Counted from the first letter of the stretch, positions 35,790 to 44,029 are shown. The stretch: DNA of 64,000 nucleotides from JAUWCL01 sp964599375 (GCA_964599375.1 CAZREW010000016.1:12858-76857), one strand, 5' to 3'. Program-made: numbers and translations. The notes: generated by a model from the sequence alone, not told the origin.

Positions 35790-36035
35790 ATGAAGACTGA
35801 CAAGATAAATACGATGATCCGGCGGATCTCCGAGATGCTCGTCGACAAGCCTGACGCTATCAGGATATCAGAGGAGAGCCGCGACAATACGACCATACTC
35901 GTCCTCTCAGTCGACAAAGCCGACGTGGGAAAGGTCATCGGCAGGAACGGGCAGACGGCCAAGGCTCTCAGGGCCCTGGTGAACGCCGCGGCCACGAGAA
36001 TGGGCGAAAAGGTGCTCCTGGAGATCCGCGAATAG
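35790..36035 (+). CDS. khpA: KH-domain RNA-binding protein KhpA (YlqC)
   Basis: 81 residues. A single KH domain with the signature VGKVIGRNGQTAKALRALVNAAA (GxxG = GRNG) and the conserved start of a helix-strand-helix preceded by LVDKPDAIRISEES. KhpA is a small RNA chaperone that pairs with KhpB/Jag in Firmicutes and is typically encoded between rpsP and rimM, as here. ATG 35790 follows GAAGGTAATGAAAA, a modest ribosome binding site. The stop is ten bases from rimM. Confidence 0.94.
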   Translation: MKTDKINTMIRRISEMLVDKPDAIRISEESRDNTTILVLSVDKADVGKVIGRNGQTAKALRALVNAAATRMGEKVLLEIRE

Positions 36036-36045
36036 GGAGCGGGAG

Positions 36046-36570
36046 ATGACGGCCATGACAGCCACCCTCGGCAGCATCGTGAAGGCCGTCGGCCTGAAGG
36101 GCGAGCTGAAGCTTCTCCCGGGACCCGATTTCTGGATCGGAGCACTCGCGCTCGACAGGTTGGACCTGGTGTCGGATGAGGATATCCACCGAAGTGTCCG
36201 GGTCGAGAAATACAGGCCGAAAGGCAATACATATATCATCAAGCTCGCCGGTATAGAGTCACGCGACGAGGCAGAGCCGGTGATCGGCAGCAGGCTTGAC
36301 GTACTGACAGGCTCCCTTTCCGAGGCTCAGCTCCCCGGGGAGCTCAAGCCCTTCCAGGTGATGGGTGCGCAGGTCAGGCTGAAAAACGGCGAGCTTGCGG
36401 GCACTGTCGTGGACATGCTGATGGGCCCTGCCCAGATGTGCCTGATAGTCGAGACGAAAGATGGGAAAAGGGCCGTTCCCGTAGTTCCCGAGGTCGTTCT
36501 GGAGACGGATATCGATAACGGCGTGATCGTGATAGATCCTCCCGACGGTCTGCTCGATATAGAGTGGTGA
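36046..36570 (+). CDS. rimM: 16S rRNA processing / ribosome maturation factor RimM
   Basis: 174 residues from ATG 36046, with GGGAGCGGGAG upstream; ATG 36055 is an alternative. The N-terminal RimM domain has GSIVKAVGLKGELKLLP and YIIKLAGIESRDEAEPVIG. The C-terminal PRC-barrel carries GELAGTVVDMLMGPAQMCLIVE and AVPVVPEVVLETDIDNGVIVIDPPDGLLD. It binds bS19 and assists 30S head assembly. It belongs to the conserved rpsP-rimM-trmD-rplS block. Confidence 0.96.
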   Translation: MTAMTATLGSIVKAVGLKGELKLLPGPDFWIGALALDRLDLVSDEDIHRSVRVEKYRPKGNTYIIKLAGIESRDEAEPVIGSRLDVLTGSLSEAQLPGELKPFQVMGAQVRLKNGELAGTVVDMLMGPAQMCLIVETKDGKRAVPVVPEVVLETDIDNGVIVIDPPDGLLDIEW

Positions 36571-36583
36571 GGAGAGGCATGAA

Positions 36584-37300
36584 ATGGAGATCAGTTTTAT
36601 AACGATCTTCCCGGATATGATGTCCGGTCCGCTGACCTCGGGGATGCTTGATGTCGCGGCGAAGAAGGGGGCGGCGGATTACAGGGTGGTTGACCTGAGG
36701 GATTTCGCGGTCGACAGCTATGGCTCGGTCGATGACTATCCATACGGAGGCGGGCCGGGCATGGTCATGATGGCGCCTCCCATAGTCGAGGCCGTCGAGT
36801 CGGTCAGGGCCGCCGGGGAGGCCGGAAAGGTCCCGGTGATCCTGATGTCACCCGCGGGCAGGAGGTTCGACCAGTCGGTCGCCGTCGAGCTGGCCCTCCA
36901 CGAGAAGATCGTATTCGTATGCGGGCGGTATAAGGGGATAGACGCGAGGGTCGAAGAACTGGTAATAACCGATTGTGTATCTATCGGTGATTATATACTG
37001 AGCGGCGGGGAACTCCCCGCACTGGTAGTGGCCGATGCCGTGGTAAGGCATCTGCCCGGCGTGATAGGCGACGAACGGAGCAGGGACAGCGATTCCTTCT
37101 CGCGGGACCGGGGATCCCTGCTCGACGCTTCGTATTACACAAGGCCTCCCGAATACAGGGGGCTGAAGGTCCCGGAGATCCTCCAGTCGGGAAACCACGC
37201 GAAGATCGATGAGTGGAGGAGAGAGTCGGCACTGGAAAGGACGAGGCGGCTGCGGCCCGACCTGCTGGACGCGGGTGGAAAAGACGCCGGACAGCCGTGA
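36584..37300 (+). CDS. trmD: tRNA (guanine-37-N1)-methyltransferase TrmD
   Basis: 238 residues. SPOUT-family motifs: ISFITIFPDMM at the start, DDYPYGGGPGMVMM, LMSPAGRRFDQ, FVCGRYKGIDARVEE, and the trefoil-knot YILSGGELPALVVADAVVR. RPPEYRGLKVPEILQSGNHAKIDEWR-like sequence near the end matches the tRNA-binding C-terminal domain. It methylates G37 in Leu, Pro and Arg tRNAs, preventing frameshifting. It lies 13 bases after rimM. Confidence 0.97.
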   Translation: MEISFITIFPDMMSGPLTSGMLDVAAKKGAADYRVVDLRDFAVDSYGSVDDYPYGGGPGMVMMAPPIVEAVESVRAAGEAGKVPVILMSPAGRRFDQSVAVELALHEKIVFVCGRYKGIDARVEELVITDCVSIGDYILSGGELPALVVADAVVRHLPGVIGDERSRDSDSFSRDRGSLLDASYYTRPPEYRGLKVPEILQSGNHAKIDEWRRESALERTRRLRPDLLDAGGKDAGQP

Positions 37301-37391
37301 TCATCAGATCGATGACCGGAGTCATCCGCCCTAAGGCGGGTTCGACGATCCGGAGATGACAGACAGAAAGCAATCGATACAAGGAGGAGAG

Positions 37392-37742
37392 ATGGATATC
37401 CTCGATCAGGTTTCAGCAAAGCATATCAAGGACGATATCCCGCAGTTCGACGTAGGCGATACGGTCAAGTGCGATGTCAAGGTAGTCGAAGGCGATCGCG
37501 AGAGGGTGCAGGCCTTCCAGGGGATCGTCATACAGAAGAAGGGCAGCGGCGTCGCGGCGACTTTCACGGTCAGGAAGGTCAGTCAGGGCGTCGCCGTCGA
37601 GCGAGTGTTCCCCCTGCACTCGCCCAACCTCGCCGGGCTCAAGGTCCTTCGCAAGGGCAAGGTAAGAAGGTCGAGGATCTTCTATCTGCGCGACCTCAAG
37701 GGGAAGGCCGCCAGGATCAAGGAGAAGACGAACAGGACGTAG
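37392..37742 (+). CDS. rplS: Ribosomal protein bL19
   Basis: 116 residues from ATG 37392, with ACAAGGAGGAGAG directly upstream, the best Shine-Dalgarno of this run. Signature stretches: IPQFDVGDTVKCDVKVVEGD, RVQAFQGIVIQKKGSG, FTVRKVSQGVAVERVFPLHSP and VRRSRIFYLRDLKGKAARIKE. bL19 bridges the 50S and 30S subunits. A gap of 91 bp separates it from trmD and could hold a processing or promoter site, but none is convincing. rnhB starts two bases after the stop. Confidence 0.97.
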   Translation: MDILDQVSAKHIKDDIPQFDVGDTVKCDVKVVEGDRERVQAFQGIVIQKKGSGVAATFTVRKVSQGVAVERVFPLHSPNLAGLKVLRKGKVRRSRIFYLRDLKGKAARIKEKTNRT

Positions 37743-37744
37743 CG

Positions 37745-38365
37745 ATGACCGCTTCATCCCGCGTTCATTTCGAGGATCTGGTACTTTTCGACCTGCGAAG
37801 GGCAGGCGGGTCGCGGGGCTTGATCGCGGGAGTCGACGAGGCGGGAAGGGGTGCGCTGGCGGGCCCCGTGGTCGCCGCGGCGGTGATCTGCAGTCCCTGT
37901 GAAGAGCTTCGCGAGGTCAGGGACAGCAAACTGCTTTCCGAGAATACGAGGGAGAGGCTCTGTGAGCTTATCCTCCAGAGAAGCACTGCGTACTCGACAG
38001 GTATCGTCGGGCATGATGAGATAGACCGGATAAATATTCTGAGGGCGACGCTGAAAGCGATGAAGATCGCCGTAGAAGGTCTCGGGCATCCGCCCTCGCT
38101 GGTCCTTGTGGACGGGCCGCGGCTGCCGGCGCTCACCGGCCGCTGCGAGGCAGTCAAGAGCGGGGACCGGCTGAGTTTCTCGATAGCCGCAGCGTCGATC
38201 GTCGCGAAGGTCACAAGGGACCGGATAATGCGTGAGAGGGACGTGGAGTACCCCGGATACGGGTTCATGAGAAACAAGGGATACGGGACCGTCGAGCACA
38301 GGGAGGCGATAATGCGTATCGGCCGCAGCCCTTTGCACAGGAGGAGTTTCCAGGTTAGGATCTGA
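37745..38365 (+). CDS. rnhB: Ribonuclease HII
   Basis: 206 residues from ATG 37745. Catalytic motifs: AGVDEAGRGALAGPVVAAAV with Asp31 and Glu32, VRDSKLLSE, LVLVDGPRLP, and the basic SIAAASIVAKVTRDRIMRE. The C-terminal YPGYGFMRNKGYGTVEHR follows the family. It removes single ribonucleotides and RNA primers from DNA hybrids. The frame is open well upstream inside rplS, but that part is a shadow. Confidence 0.96.
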   Translation: MTASSRVHFEDLVLFDLRRAGGSRGLIAGVDEAGRGALAGPVVAAAVICSPCEELREVRDSKLLSENTRERLCELILQRSTAYSTGIVGHDEIDRINILRATLKAMKIAVEGLGHPPSLVLVDGPRLPALTGRCEAVKSGDRLSFSIAAASIVAKVTRDRIMRERDVEYPGYGFMRNKGYGTVEHREAIMRIGRSPLHRRSFQVRI

Positions 38366-38381
38366 CGGCGGGGAGGATGAT

Positions 38382-38747
38382 GTGACGGGGAATATAGATT
38401 GCGGAAGGATCGGAGAGGCGATCGCCGCTGAGTACCTCAGGCTTATCGGATTCGGGATTATCGAGAGAAATCTGCGGATAGGAAAGAACGAGATAGATAT
38501 AGTAGCTTCGGACGGGGACTGCCTCGTCTTTGTGGAGGTCAAGACGAGGAGAAGCGGCCGGTTCGGCCCCGCGGCGGCGGCGGTCGGGAAAGAGAAGATC
38601 CTCGGGATAAGGCGGGCGGCGGGAAGGTACCTCAACCGGCCGGGAACTCCCGGTGGATTCTCCGAATCGCGTATCGACGTCATCGCCGTCGAATTAGACC
38701 GGTCGGGGGACAGGATGACCGTAGAACTCCTGAGGGGAGTGTCCTAG
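38382..38747 (+). CDS. yraN: YraN/UPF0102 family nuclease-fold protein
   Basis: 121 residues from GTG 38382, with GGGGAGGATGAT upstream. Motifs: GRIGEAIAAEYLRLIGFGIIERNLRIGKNEIDIVA, with the E-x-D, and LVFVEVKTRRSGRFGPAAAAVGKEKI, which gives the PD-(D/E)xK-like E-V-K. Function is not well established; the gene commonly sits next to rnhB, as here. Its C-terminus fits the family (RIDVIAVEL). It ends the housekeeping run; a new promoter follows immediately. Confidence 0.93.
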   Translation: MTGNIDCGRIGEAIAAEYLRLIGFGIIERNLRIGKNEIDIVASDGDCLVFVEVKTRRSGRFGPAAAAVGKEKILGIRRAAGRYLNRPGTPGGFSESRIDVIAVELDRSGDRMTVELLRGVS

Positions 38748-38754
38748 AAAATTC

Positions 38755-38783
38755 TTGATTATGCTCTGGCATGTCTCTATTTT
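38755..38783 (+). promoter_or_regulatory. Putative promoter for the lipoprotein at 38825
   Basis: TTGATT (38755-38760), 17 bp spacer, TATTTT (38778-38783), in an AT-rich gap between yraN and the lipoprotein gene. Confidence 0.5.
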
Positions 38784-38824
38784 GATTTTATGAACAGATG
38801 GACGGTCAGTAAGGAGGAGATCGA

Positions 38825-39430
38825 TTGAACGGCAAGAAGTCACTACTCCCGGCTCTCTGCGCATTGCTTCTCGTGTCAGGCTGCGGTGCATACAAGACTG
38901 TTGAAAAGGATATCCCCCTGCAGCAGATGGACGCGCTCAACGAGGAGTATATAGGCCGCAAGGCATGGACCAGGGCGCTGATCGTCGATATCAAGCAGAC
39001 CGGAGTCATCGATCGCGGGACCGAGGTCGAGATAGTCGAGCTGGACCTTCACTGGGGGACGGCCGTCGGCGTCAGGGGGCCGAACAAGCGCAAGTACAGG
39101 CACGCTCTCAACCTCGAGAGGCCTGTGACCCGGGAGGCTTTCGAGCAGGCCATGTCCAGGTTGTTCTGGTTCGACGATCCGGATAAGCGCTACAGGATGA
39201 ACCTTCGCGCATACGGTAAAAGGACGGCAAGGGCTATAAGGGACAACGAGCTTTTCAAGGGCATGTCGCGCGAAGCGGCCATCGAATCGTGGGGATGGCC
39301 GGACGAGATGCTTTCCAACGATATCGGCAACGTGCTCTCCGAACAGTGGATCTACAAGGATCCGAGGCAGCGGACCAAGAAGAGGTACGTCTGGCTTATC
39401 GACGGCGAAGTAGACAAGTGGGAGGAGTAG
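38825..39430 (+). CDS. Lipoprotein of unknown function
   Basis: 201 residues from TTG 38825, with AAGGAGGAGATCGA upstream. MNGKKSLLPALCALLLVSGC is a lipoprotein signal with lipobox Cys20. I do not recognise a family. The mature part is charged and tryptophan-rich. It includes ELDLHWGTAVGVRGPNKRKY near the middle, a helical SRLFWFDDPDKRYRMNLRAYGKRTA-type stretch, and MSREAAIESWGWPDEMLSNDIG toward the end. The last part resembles SmpA/OmlA-like helix-turn segments (G-M-S-x-E-x-V), but only loosely. It has its own promoter and terminator, so it is likely monocistronic. Confidence 0.8.
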   Translation: MNGKKSLLPALCALLLVSGCGAYKTVEKDIPLQQMDALNEEYIGRKAWTRALIVDIKQTGVIDRGTEVEIVELDLHWGTAVGVRGPNKRKYRHALNLERPVTREAFEQAMSRLFWFDDPDKRYRMNLRAYGKRTARAIRDNELFKGMSREAAIESWGWPDEMLSNDIGNVLSEQWIYKDPRQRTKKRYVWLIDGEVDKWEE

Positions 39431-39468
39431 GTAAAAAGCCCGCTCTGGCCCTACATGATCGATAGAGT

Positions 39469-39502
39469 AAGGCTCTTTCATCCTCGATGAAGGGGCCTTT
39501 TC
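39469..39502 (+). terminator. Rho-independent terminator after the 38825 lipoprotein
   Basis: 14 bp stem AAGGCTCTTTCATC / GATGAAGGGGCCTT with two G-T pairs and a 3-base loop, followed by TTTCC. Confidence 0.75.
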
Positions 39503-39778
39503 CTGTACGACCCCGAGTCAGTAAAAAAAAGCCCCCGCCGTCACCGTGGGGGAGAAGCATTCTGGATCAAACTCTTCATGAGTTGAGCCCGCGGATATTT
39601 TACTCCAAAATCTTTCTCCTCACCAATCCAGCAGGGACTTCTATTTGAATTATATCCGGTCTTTGCAGCAGTGTCAATGACAGTATCGAATTATAGCCAA
39701 TACCACCTATCTTATATCTTACGCGCGGCCGGCGCGGCGGCCCCGGTAACTGCATGGCGTGGCCCCTCATGAGTCTTC
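39503..39778. other. Non-coding stretch between convergent genes
   Basis: No credible gene. It holds a - strand terminator-like hairpin at 39522-39553, a small imperfect hairpin around 39566-39585, and an AT-rich stretch to about 39720 before the - strand symporter ends at 39779. Confidence 0.6.
39522..39553 (-). terminator. Terminator-like hairpin for the - strand transporter genes
   Basis: Read on the - strand: CCCCCACG and a CG/GC-GGGGG partner around a short loop, then a run of eight T residues. It lies about 225 bases beyond the symporter stop. Confidence 0.6.
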
Positions 39779-41491
39779 CTAGCTTCCGAATAGCTTGTTC
39801 TTGTAGCGCTTGTGCGGCCTCGAGAAATAATCGACGGTCAGCCGCTTCACCACTCCCGAGAGAGCGAACAGCGCTATAAGGTTTGGGATCGCCATCATCC
39901 CGAGAGCCGTGTCTCCGAAGGCCCAGACGATCTCGAGAGAGAGGATGGCGGCGAGGAAATTCACGATGCAGAAGGCGACACGGTAGGGCATGATGAACCT
40001 GCGGCCGAAAAGGTACTCTATCGACCTGTCCCCGTAGTACGACCAGGATATTGCCGTAGAAAAGGCGAAGAGGAAGACCGCTATCGTGACTATGTAGTTG
40101 CCTCCCCTTGTCACCGGCGCAAGGCCTGTCTGGAACGCCCACGCGGTAAGGGGAGATCCGTTCTGGAGCATCCCGCCCGACAGCTGGACATCCGCCACGG
40201 GAACGGGTGTCCCGGACAGGTCGGTGAAGGCGGGAGTGCCGTCCGCGGCGACGTCGCAGACTCCGTCGAAAGGTTCGCTGCCGAGCATGACCACGGCATC
40301 GTCGACGAAGCTGTCGTTCCGGACGAACGTGACGCTGTGAACCCGTCCGCCGCTGATATGGAAGGCGCCGGTCTTGAGGGCCGAATCATCGATATGCCCG
40401 TTCGCCCCGATAGACGCCGAGTCGACCAGTATCGTTATTGCGGACTGTTTCGTGAAGGGCACCGCCTCGACCTTCTTGCCGTGCCATACGCCGACGGTGA
40501 CGATCACGAGCCCCGTCAGGGTGCATATCAGGAGGGTGTCGATGTATGGTCCCATCATCGCCACGAGGCCCTCGCGGACCGGTTCGTCGGTCTTGGCCGC
40601 GGCGTGGGCGATCGGCGCGCTTCCCTGCCCGGCCTCGTTGGAGAAGATGCCCCTCTTGACTCCCCATACCATCATGAACATGAAGGTGGAGCCGAAAAAC
40701 CCTCCGATACCGGCCTTCGCCGTGAAGGCATCGCGGAATATCGTCAAGAACGCCGCCGGTATCTTCGGCGCGTTGAGCAGGAGCACGGTGATTGCGCCGA
40801 CGAAGTAGATTATTGTCATAAACGGTACGAGCCTGCTTGTGACCATGCCTATCCGCTTGATGCCACCGATGATCACCATGGCCACGAGCGAAGCGCTCAC
40901 GGCTCCCGTTATCCAGGTCGGTATCCCGAAATCACTCCTGAACGAGTCGGCGACGGTAAAGGCCTGTACCGCGTTGCCGCTGCCGAAAGAGGAGATCACG
41001 GCGCATGCCGCGAATATTATGGCGAGCCATTTCCAGTTCCTTCCCATCCCCTTCTCTATATAGTACATCGGCCCGCCGGAGACCGTCCCGTCCTGGTGGA
41101 TGTCGCGATAGTGATTACTCAGAGTGCATTCGGTGTACTTCGATGCGCAGCCGAGCACGGCCGTCACCCACATCCAGAAGAGGGCTCCGGGGCCGCCGTA
41201 ATGGATCGCCGTAGCTACACCGGAGATATTCCCGATGCCTATCGTGGCTGACAGGGCCGAGGTGAGAGCCTGAAAATGGTTTATCTCGCCCTTGTCCTTC
41301 GGATTGTCGTAGTAGCCCGAGATGATCGCCAGGCTGTGCGAGACCTTGCGTATCTGGATGATCCTCATACGGACGGTCAGGAAGATCCCGGTGCCCAGCA
41401 GGAGGACGACGAAGTAGGGGAGCGCGGCGGGCCAGTCCCATATGTACTTGTATACCGAATCGACTACCTGTTTGATCGTATCGCTGTTCAT
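39779..41491 (-). CDS. Sodium:alanine/glycine symporter (AGCS family) with a large soluble insertion
   Basis: 570 residues. AGCS landmarks: FQALTSALSATIGIGNISGVATAI (about 73-96), ALFWMWVTAVLGCASKYTEC, GGPMYYIEKGMG and GIFSNEAGQGSAPIAHAAAKTDEPVREGLV in normal order, then FLFAFSTAISWSYYGDR and IEYLFGRRF at the end. Typical members have 440-490 residues. Here about 110 hydrophilic residues (about 337-447) are inserted between VTVGVW and the TAWAFQTGL segment; in ordinary members these are nearly contiguous. The protein should couple Na+ or H+ entry to alanine or glycine uptake in the inner membrane. The insertion would lie outside the membrane. An NSS transporter gene lies 33 bp upstream on the same strand. 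Confidence 0.93.
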   Translation of the reverse strand: MNSDTIKQVVDSVYKYIWDWPAALPYFVVLLLGTGIFLTVRMRIIQIRKVSHSLAIISGYYDNPKDKGEINHFQALTSALSATIGIGNISGVATAIHYGGPGALFWMWVTAVLGCASKYTECTLSNHYRDIHQDGTVSGGPMYYIEKGMGRNWKWLAIIFAACAVISSFGSGNAVQAFTVADSFRSDFGIPTWITGAVSASLVAMVIIGGIKRIGMVTSRLVPFMTIIYFVGAITVLLLNAPKIPAAFLTIFRDAFTAKAGIGGFFGSTFMFMMVWGVKRGIFSNEAGQGSAPIAHAAAKTDEPVREGLVAMMGPYIDTLLICTLTGLVIVTVGVWHGKKVEAVPFTKQSAITILVDSASIGANGHIDDSALKTGAFHISGGRVHSVTFVRNDSFVDDAVVMLGSEPFDGVCDVAADGTPAFTDLSGTPVPVADVQLSGGMLQNGSPLTAWAFQTGLAPVTRGGNYIVTIAVFLFAFSTAISWSYYGDRSIEYLFGRRFIMPYRVAFCIVNFLAAILSLEIVWAFGDTALGMMAIPNLIALFALSGVVKRLTVDYFSRPHKRYKNKLFGS

Positions 41492-41524
41492 CTGGCGCTC
41501 CCTAGCTGAACGTAAGCAGCGGCA

Positions 41525-42871
41525 TCAGCCCGCCACAAGATCCTTTATCAAGAAGAAAAGCACGATGGCTATCGCGACCGGGCAGAAGAATCTCAGAAAG
41601 AGGAGGATCAGCGGAGCCCAGGAGCTGTAGCCCGGGCATCCTTCCTCTATCTCTGCGGTCGATCTTGCCCTCTGCCATACCCAGCCGAAGAAGATGGAGA
41701 TGAAGACCGCCCCGACGGCGAGCATCACGTTTCCGAAGAGCCAGTCCATGAACCCGAAGAAGCTCATGCCGACGAGCGGCAGCTCTCCGAGCCAGCCGAC
41801 CGCTCCGAACGAGAGGGCCGAGGGTATCCCGAACAGAAAGGCCGCGGCGGCCACGAACCAGACGGCTCTCCTTCTCAGTATATGCTTCTCGTCCACCAGG
41901 AAGGCGGTGACTACCTCGAGCAGTGATATGGTCGAGGTCAGCGCGGCGACGCTGAGCAGAAGGAAGAACGACGCTCCTATAAGTGTCCCGCCCGGCAGTT
42001 TCGCGAAGATCACGGGGAGGACGTCAAAAACGAGCCTCGGCCCCGCGTCGGGACTGAAGCCGGCGAAGAAGAGGGCGGGGAAGATGAGAAGCCCGGCCAT
42101 CACCGCAATAAGCGTGTCGAAAAACGAGACGTAGATGCCGGAAGTGACTATGTTGTCCTTCTTCGAAAGGTAGCTGCCGTAGGTTATCATTGCTCCCATG
42201 CCGAGGCTGAGCGAGAAGAACGCCTGTCCGAGCGCGGCGAGGACGGTCTTTCCGGTCACCTTACTGAAATCAGGCTTGAGGTAGAACGAGAGTCCTTTCG
42301 ACGCTCCCTCGAGAGTAACAGAGCGGATGATCAGGACGACCATCAGCACGAACAGCAGGGGCATAAGTATCTTGGCCCATCTCTCGATGCCGTTTCGCAC
42401 GCCTCCCTGGACGACGAGCACGGTGAGCACCACGAAGAGGAGCAGGAGCGGGACCGTATGGGCCGGATCCGCCGTGTAATCAGAGAATGAAGCGGTGCTG
42501 TGGGAGACGGTCTTCGCGATGTAACCGACTGTGACGCCGGCGATAACGCAGTAATATGACAGGATGGCCAGCCCCGTGAATACGCCCATGAACCCGACCA
42601 GCCTCCAGGCGCTATCTGGCCTGATCGTCTCGAAGGCGCCGACCGGGTCCTTCCTCGTGTGCCTCCCGATCGAGAGTTCCGCTATCATCACCGGCAGGCC
42701 GATGAGCAGTATGCACAGGAGATAGATGAACAGGAAGGCCGCGCCCCCGTTCTCTCCGGCCGTGTAAGGGAATCTCCAGATGTTTCCCAGCCCTATGGCG
42801 GAGCCGGCAGCGGCCAGGATGAAGCCGATCTTGGAGCTCCATTCCCCCCTTTCAGACGGACTCGCTGACAA
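41525..42871 (-). CDS. Sodium-dependent transporter of the neurotransmitter:sodium symporter (NSS/SNF) family
   Basis: 448 residues with about 11-12 TM helices. The first helix carries the NSS hallmark GFILAAAGSAIGLGNIWRFPY with the unwound Gly-rich segment; TAGENGGAAFLFIYLL and GLPVMIAELSIGR follow. Helix 6-equivalent GQAFFSLSLGMGAMITYGSYL and DTLIAVMAGLLIFPALF are also present. Length and motifs match bacterial LeuT/MhsT/TnaT proteins, which import amino acids with Na+. Substrate is unknown. It is the first gene of a two-gene - strand unit with the AGCS symporter. Confidence 0.94.
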   Translation of the reverse strand: MSASPSERGEWSSKIGFILAAAGSAIGLGNIWRFPYTAGENGGAAFLFIYLLCILLIGLPVMIAELSIGRHTRKDPVGAFETIRPDSAWRLVGFMGVFTGLAILSYYCVIAGVTVGYIAKTVSHSTASFSDYTADPAHTVPLLLLFVVLTVLVVQGGVRNGIERWAKILMPLLFVLMVVLIIRSVTLEGASKGLSFYLKPDFSKVTGKTVLAALGQAFFSLSLGMGAMITYGSYLSKKDNIVTSGIYVSFFDTLIAVMAGLLIFPALFFAGFSPDAGPRLVFDVLPVIFAKLPGGTLIGASFFLLLSVAALTSTISLLEVVTAFLVDEKHILRRRAVWFVAAAAFLFGIPSALSFGAVGWLGELPLVGMSFFGFMDWLFGNVMLAVGAVFISIFFGWVWQRARSTAEIEEGCPGYSSWAPLILLFLRFFCPVAIAIVLFFLIKDLVAG

Positions 42872-42929
42872 TTCGAACCTCCTTCTGTGACGCTTTCGTC
42901 CGTATGGAGCGTATCAGGGAAGACCGTAC

Positions 42930-42935
42930 ATTATA
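42930..42935 (-). promoter_or_regulatory. Possible -10 box for the NSS/AGCS transporter pair
   Basis: Perfect TATAAT on the - strand, about 60 bases upstream of the NSS start. No good -35 box is visible 16-18 bp away. Confidence 0.4.
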
Positions 42936-42959
42936 CGGGGAAAACGCCGCAAGATATTT

Positions 42960-43904
42960 TCAGGCAGCGGCGCGGGGCTCCGCTCTCTTCTGCGAGAGCC
43001 ACAGGCCAGTCAGCACGACCGCGCTGCCGGCCAGGAACCATAAGGTCACTTCCTCGTCGAACAGGAGCCAGCCGAACAGCGCCGCAAAAGGCGGGTTGAG
43101 ATAGATGAAAGAGGCTACGGATGAAGCGGGAAGGTGCCGCAGCGCGAGGTTCCAGATGAAGAATCCGAGCAGCGTGCTGGCGAAGCTCAGGTATGCCAGG
43201 GCGAACCAGTGCGAGGGATCCATGGAGAACATCCTGCCGAAGAATCCGGGAGTCGCGAGAAAGAGCAGCGGCAGTGTGCCGATCACGACCGGGAGGCAGG
43301 TAACGACCCAGGGGGACCTGCTCTCGAGGAGGTCCTTTCCGAGTATCGTGTAGAACGACCAGCTCAGCGGAGCCAGCGTCGCTATCAGCATGTACTTCAT
43401 ATCGGCGTTCTTTACACCGGTGACCAGGCCCATGCCTATCCGTCCCCATCTCAGCACGATGATGAGGCCGGCGAAGGCTATCAGCATCCCGGCGATCCTT
43501 CTGGCGACCACCTTTTCCCTCAGGAAGAGTATCGCGAGGACGAGAGTGAAAAGAGGCGAAAGGGTGGTCACGAGGGCGGCCGCACCCGGCTTTATCTCGC
43601 TCTGGGCGAGATATAAGAAATAATTGTATCCCGTGACCCCTGTGAGCCCCATCCCGGCGAGTTTCAAGGGAGACATCCTCAGAGTCTCGAAAGTCTCCTT
43701 CCTCAGGCGGCTCCTCGACATGAGGCAGGCCCCTCCCACGATGAAGACCGGGAGGAACCTCGCCAGGACGAGCTCCATCGGCTCGAAGATCTCCCGGAGG
43801 TGCTTTATGGCAGTGAAGGCGTTGGACCAGATGACGAATAGTCCAATCATCATGAGCCTTACCGCCCAGGGCTGGAGGCCGTTTTTCGAGGAATCCTGAG
43901 GCAC
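42960..43904 (-). CDS. EamA/DMT-family transporter
   Basis: 314 residues from GTG 43904, which has GGAAGGATTTCTTCTG upstream; the open frame extends to 43985, but the added residues are not membrane-compatible. Ten TM helices form two EamA repeats: repeat 1 holds MIGLFVIWSNAFTAIKHL and PGAAALVTTLSPLFTLVLAILFLREKV, and repeat 2 holds LAPLSWSFYTILGK and LPASSVASFIYLNPPFAALFGWLLFDE. The E-x-[VT] end of each repeat is typical. DMT exporters move amino acids or metabolites out of the cell. Beside two amino-acid importers this may form an amino-acid homeostasis group, but co-regulation is not shown. Confidence 0.9.
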   Translation of the reverse strand: MPQDSSKNGLQPWAVRLMMIGLFVIWSNAFTAIKHLREIFEPMELVLARFLPVFIVGGACLMSRSRLRKETFETLRMSPLKLAGMGLTGVTGYNYFLYLAQSEIKPGAAALVTTLSPLFTLVLAILFLREKVVARRIAGMLIAFAGLIIVLRWGRIGMGLVTGVKNADMKYMLIATLAPLSWSFYTILGKDLLESRSPWVVTCLPVVIGTLPLLFLATPGFFGRMFSMDPSHWFALAYLSFASTLLGFFIWNLALRHLPASSVASFIYLNPPFAALFGWLLFDEEVTLWFLAGSAVVLTGLWLSQKRAEPRAAA

Positions 43905-43937
43905 CAGAAGAAATCCTTCCAGACTTCGCGTAGCGGC

Positions 43938-43967
43938 TTGAAACGGCGAGAACGTATGTGGTATAAT
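43938..43967 (+). promoter_or_regulatory. Promoter of the small secreted protein gene
   Basis: TTGAAA (43938-43943), 18 bp spacer, perfect TATAAT (43962-43967); the ATG at 44030 is 62 bases downstream. It overlaps the divergent DMT transporter's upstream region. Confidence 0.7.
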
Positions 43968-44029
43968 AAGACACAGCAGGGTCAATAGTACAGCAACTTG
44001 TGAGACGACATCGAAAGGAAGTGACCACG

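Noticed and set aside
39564..39578. On the - strand, TGAAGAGTTTGATCC matches the first bases of 16S rRNA (27F region)
   Set aside because: The match stops after about 15 bases and the flanks are unrelated to rRNA; no rRNA gene or remnant is present. Probably chance.
39600..40142. A 180-codon - strand frame extending into the AT-rich gap after the symporter
   Set aside because: Most of it overlaps the symporter in another frame; the distal part has no homology-like pattern.
39812..41251. A 479-codon + strand frame opposite the AGCS symporter
   Set aside because: Low-complexity Arg/Asp/Gly text, opposite a gene with clear family motifs.
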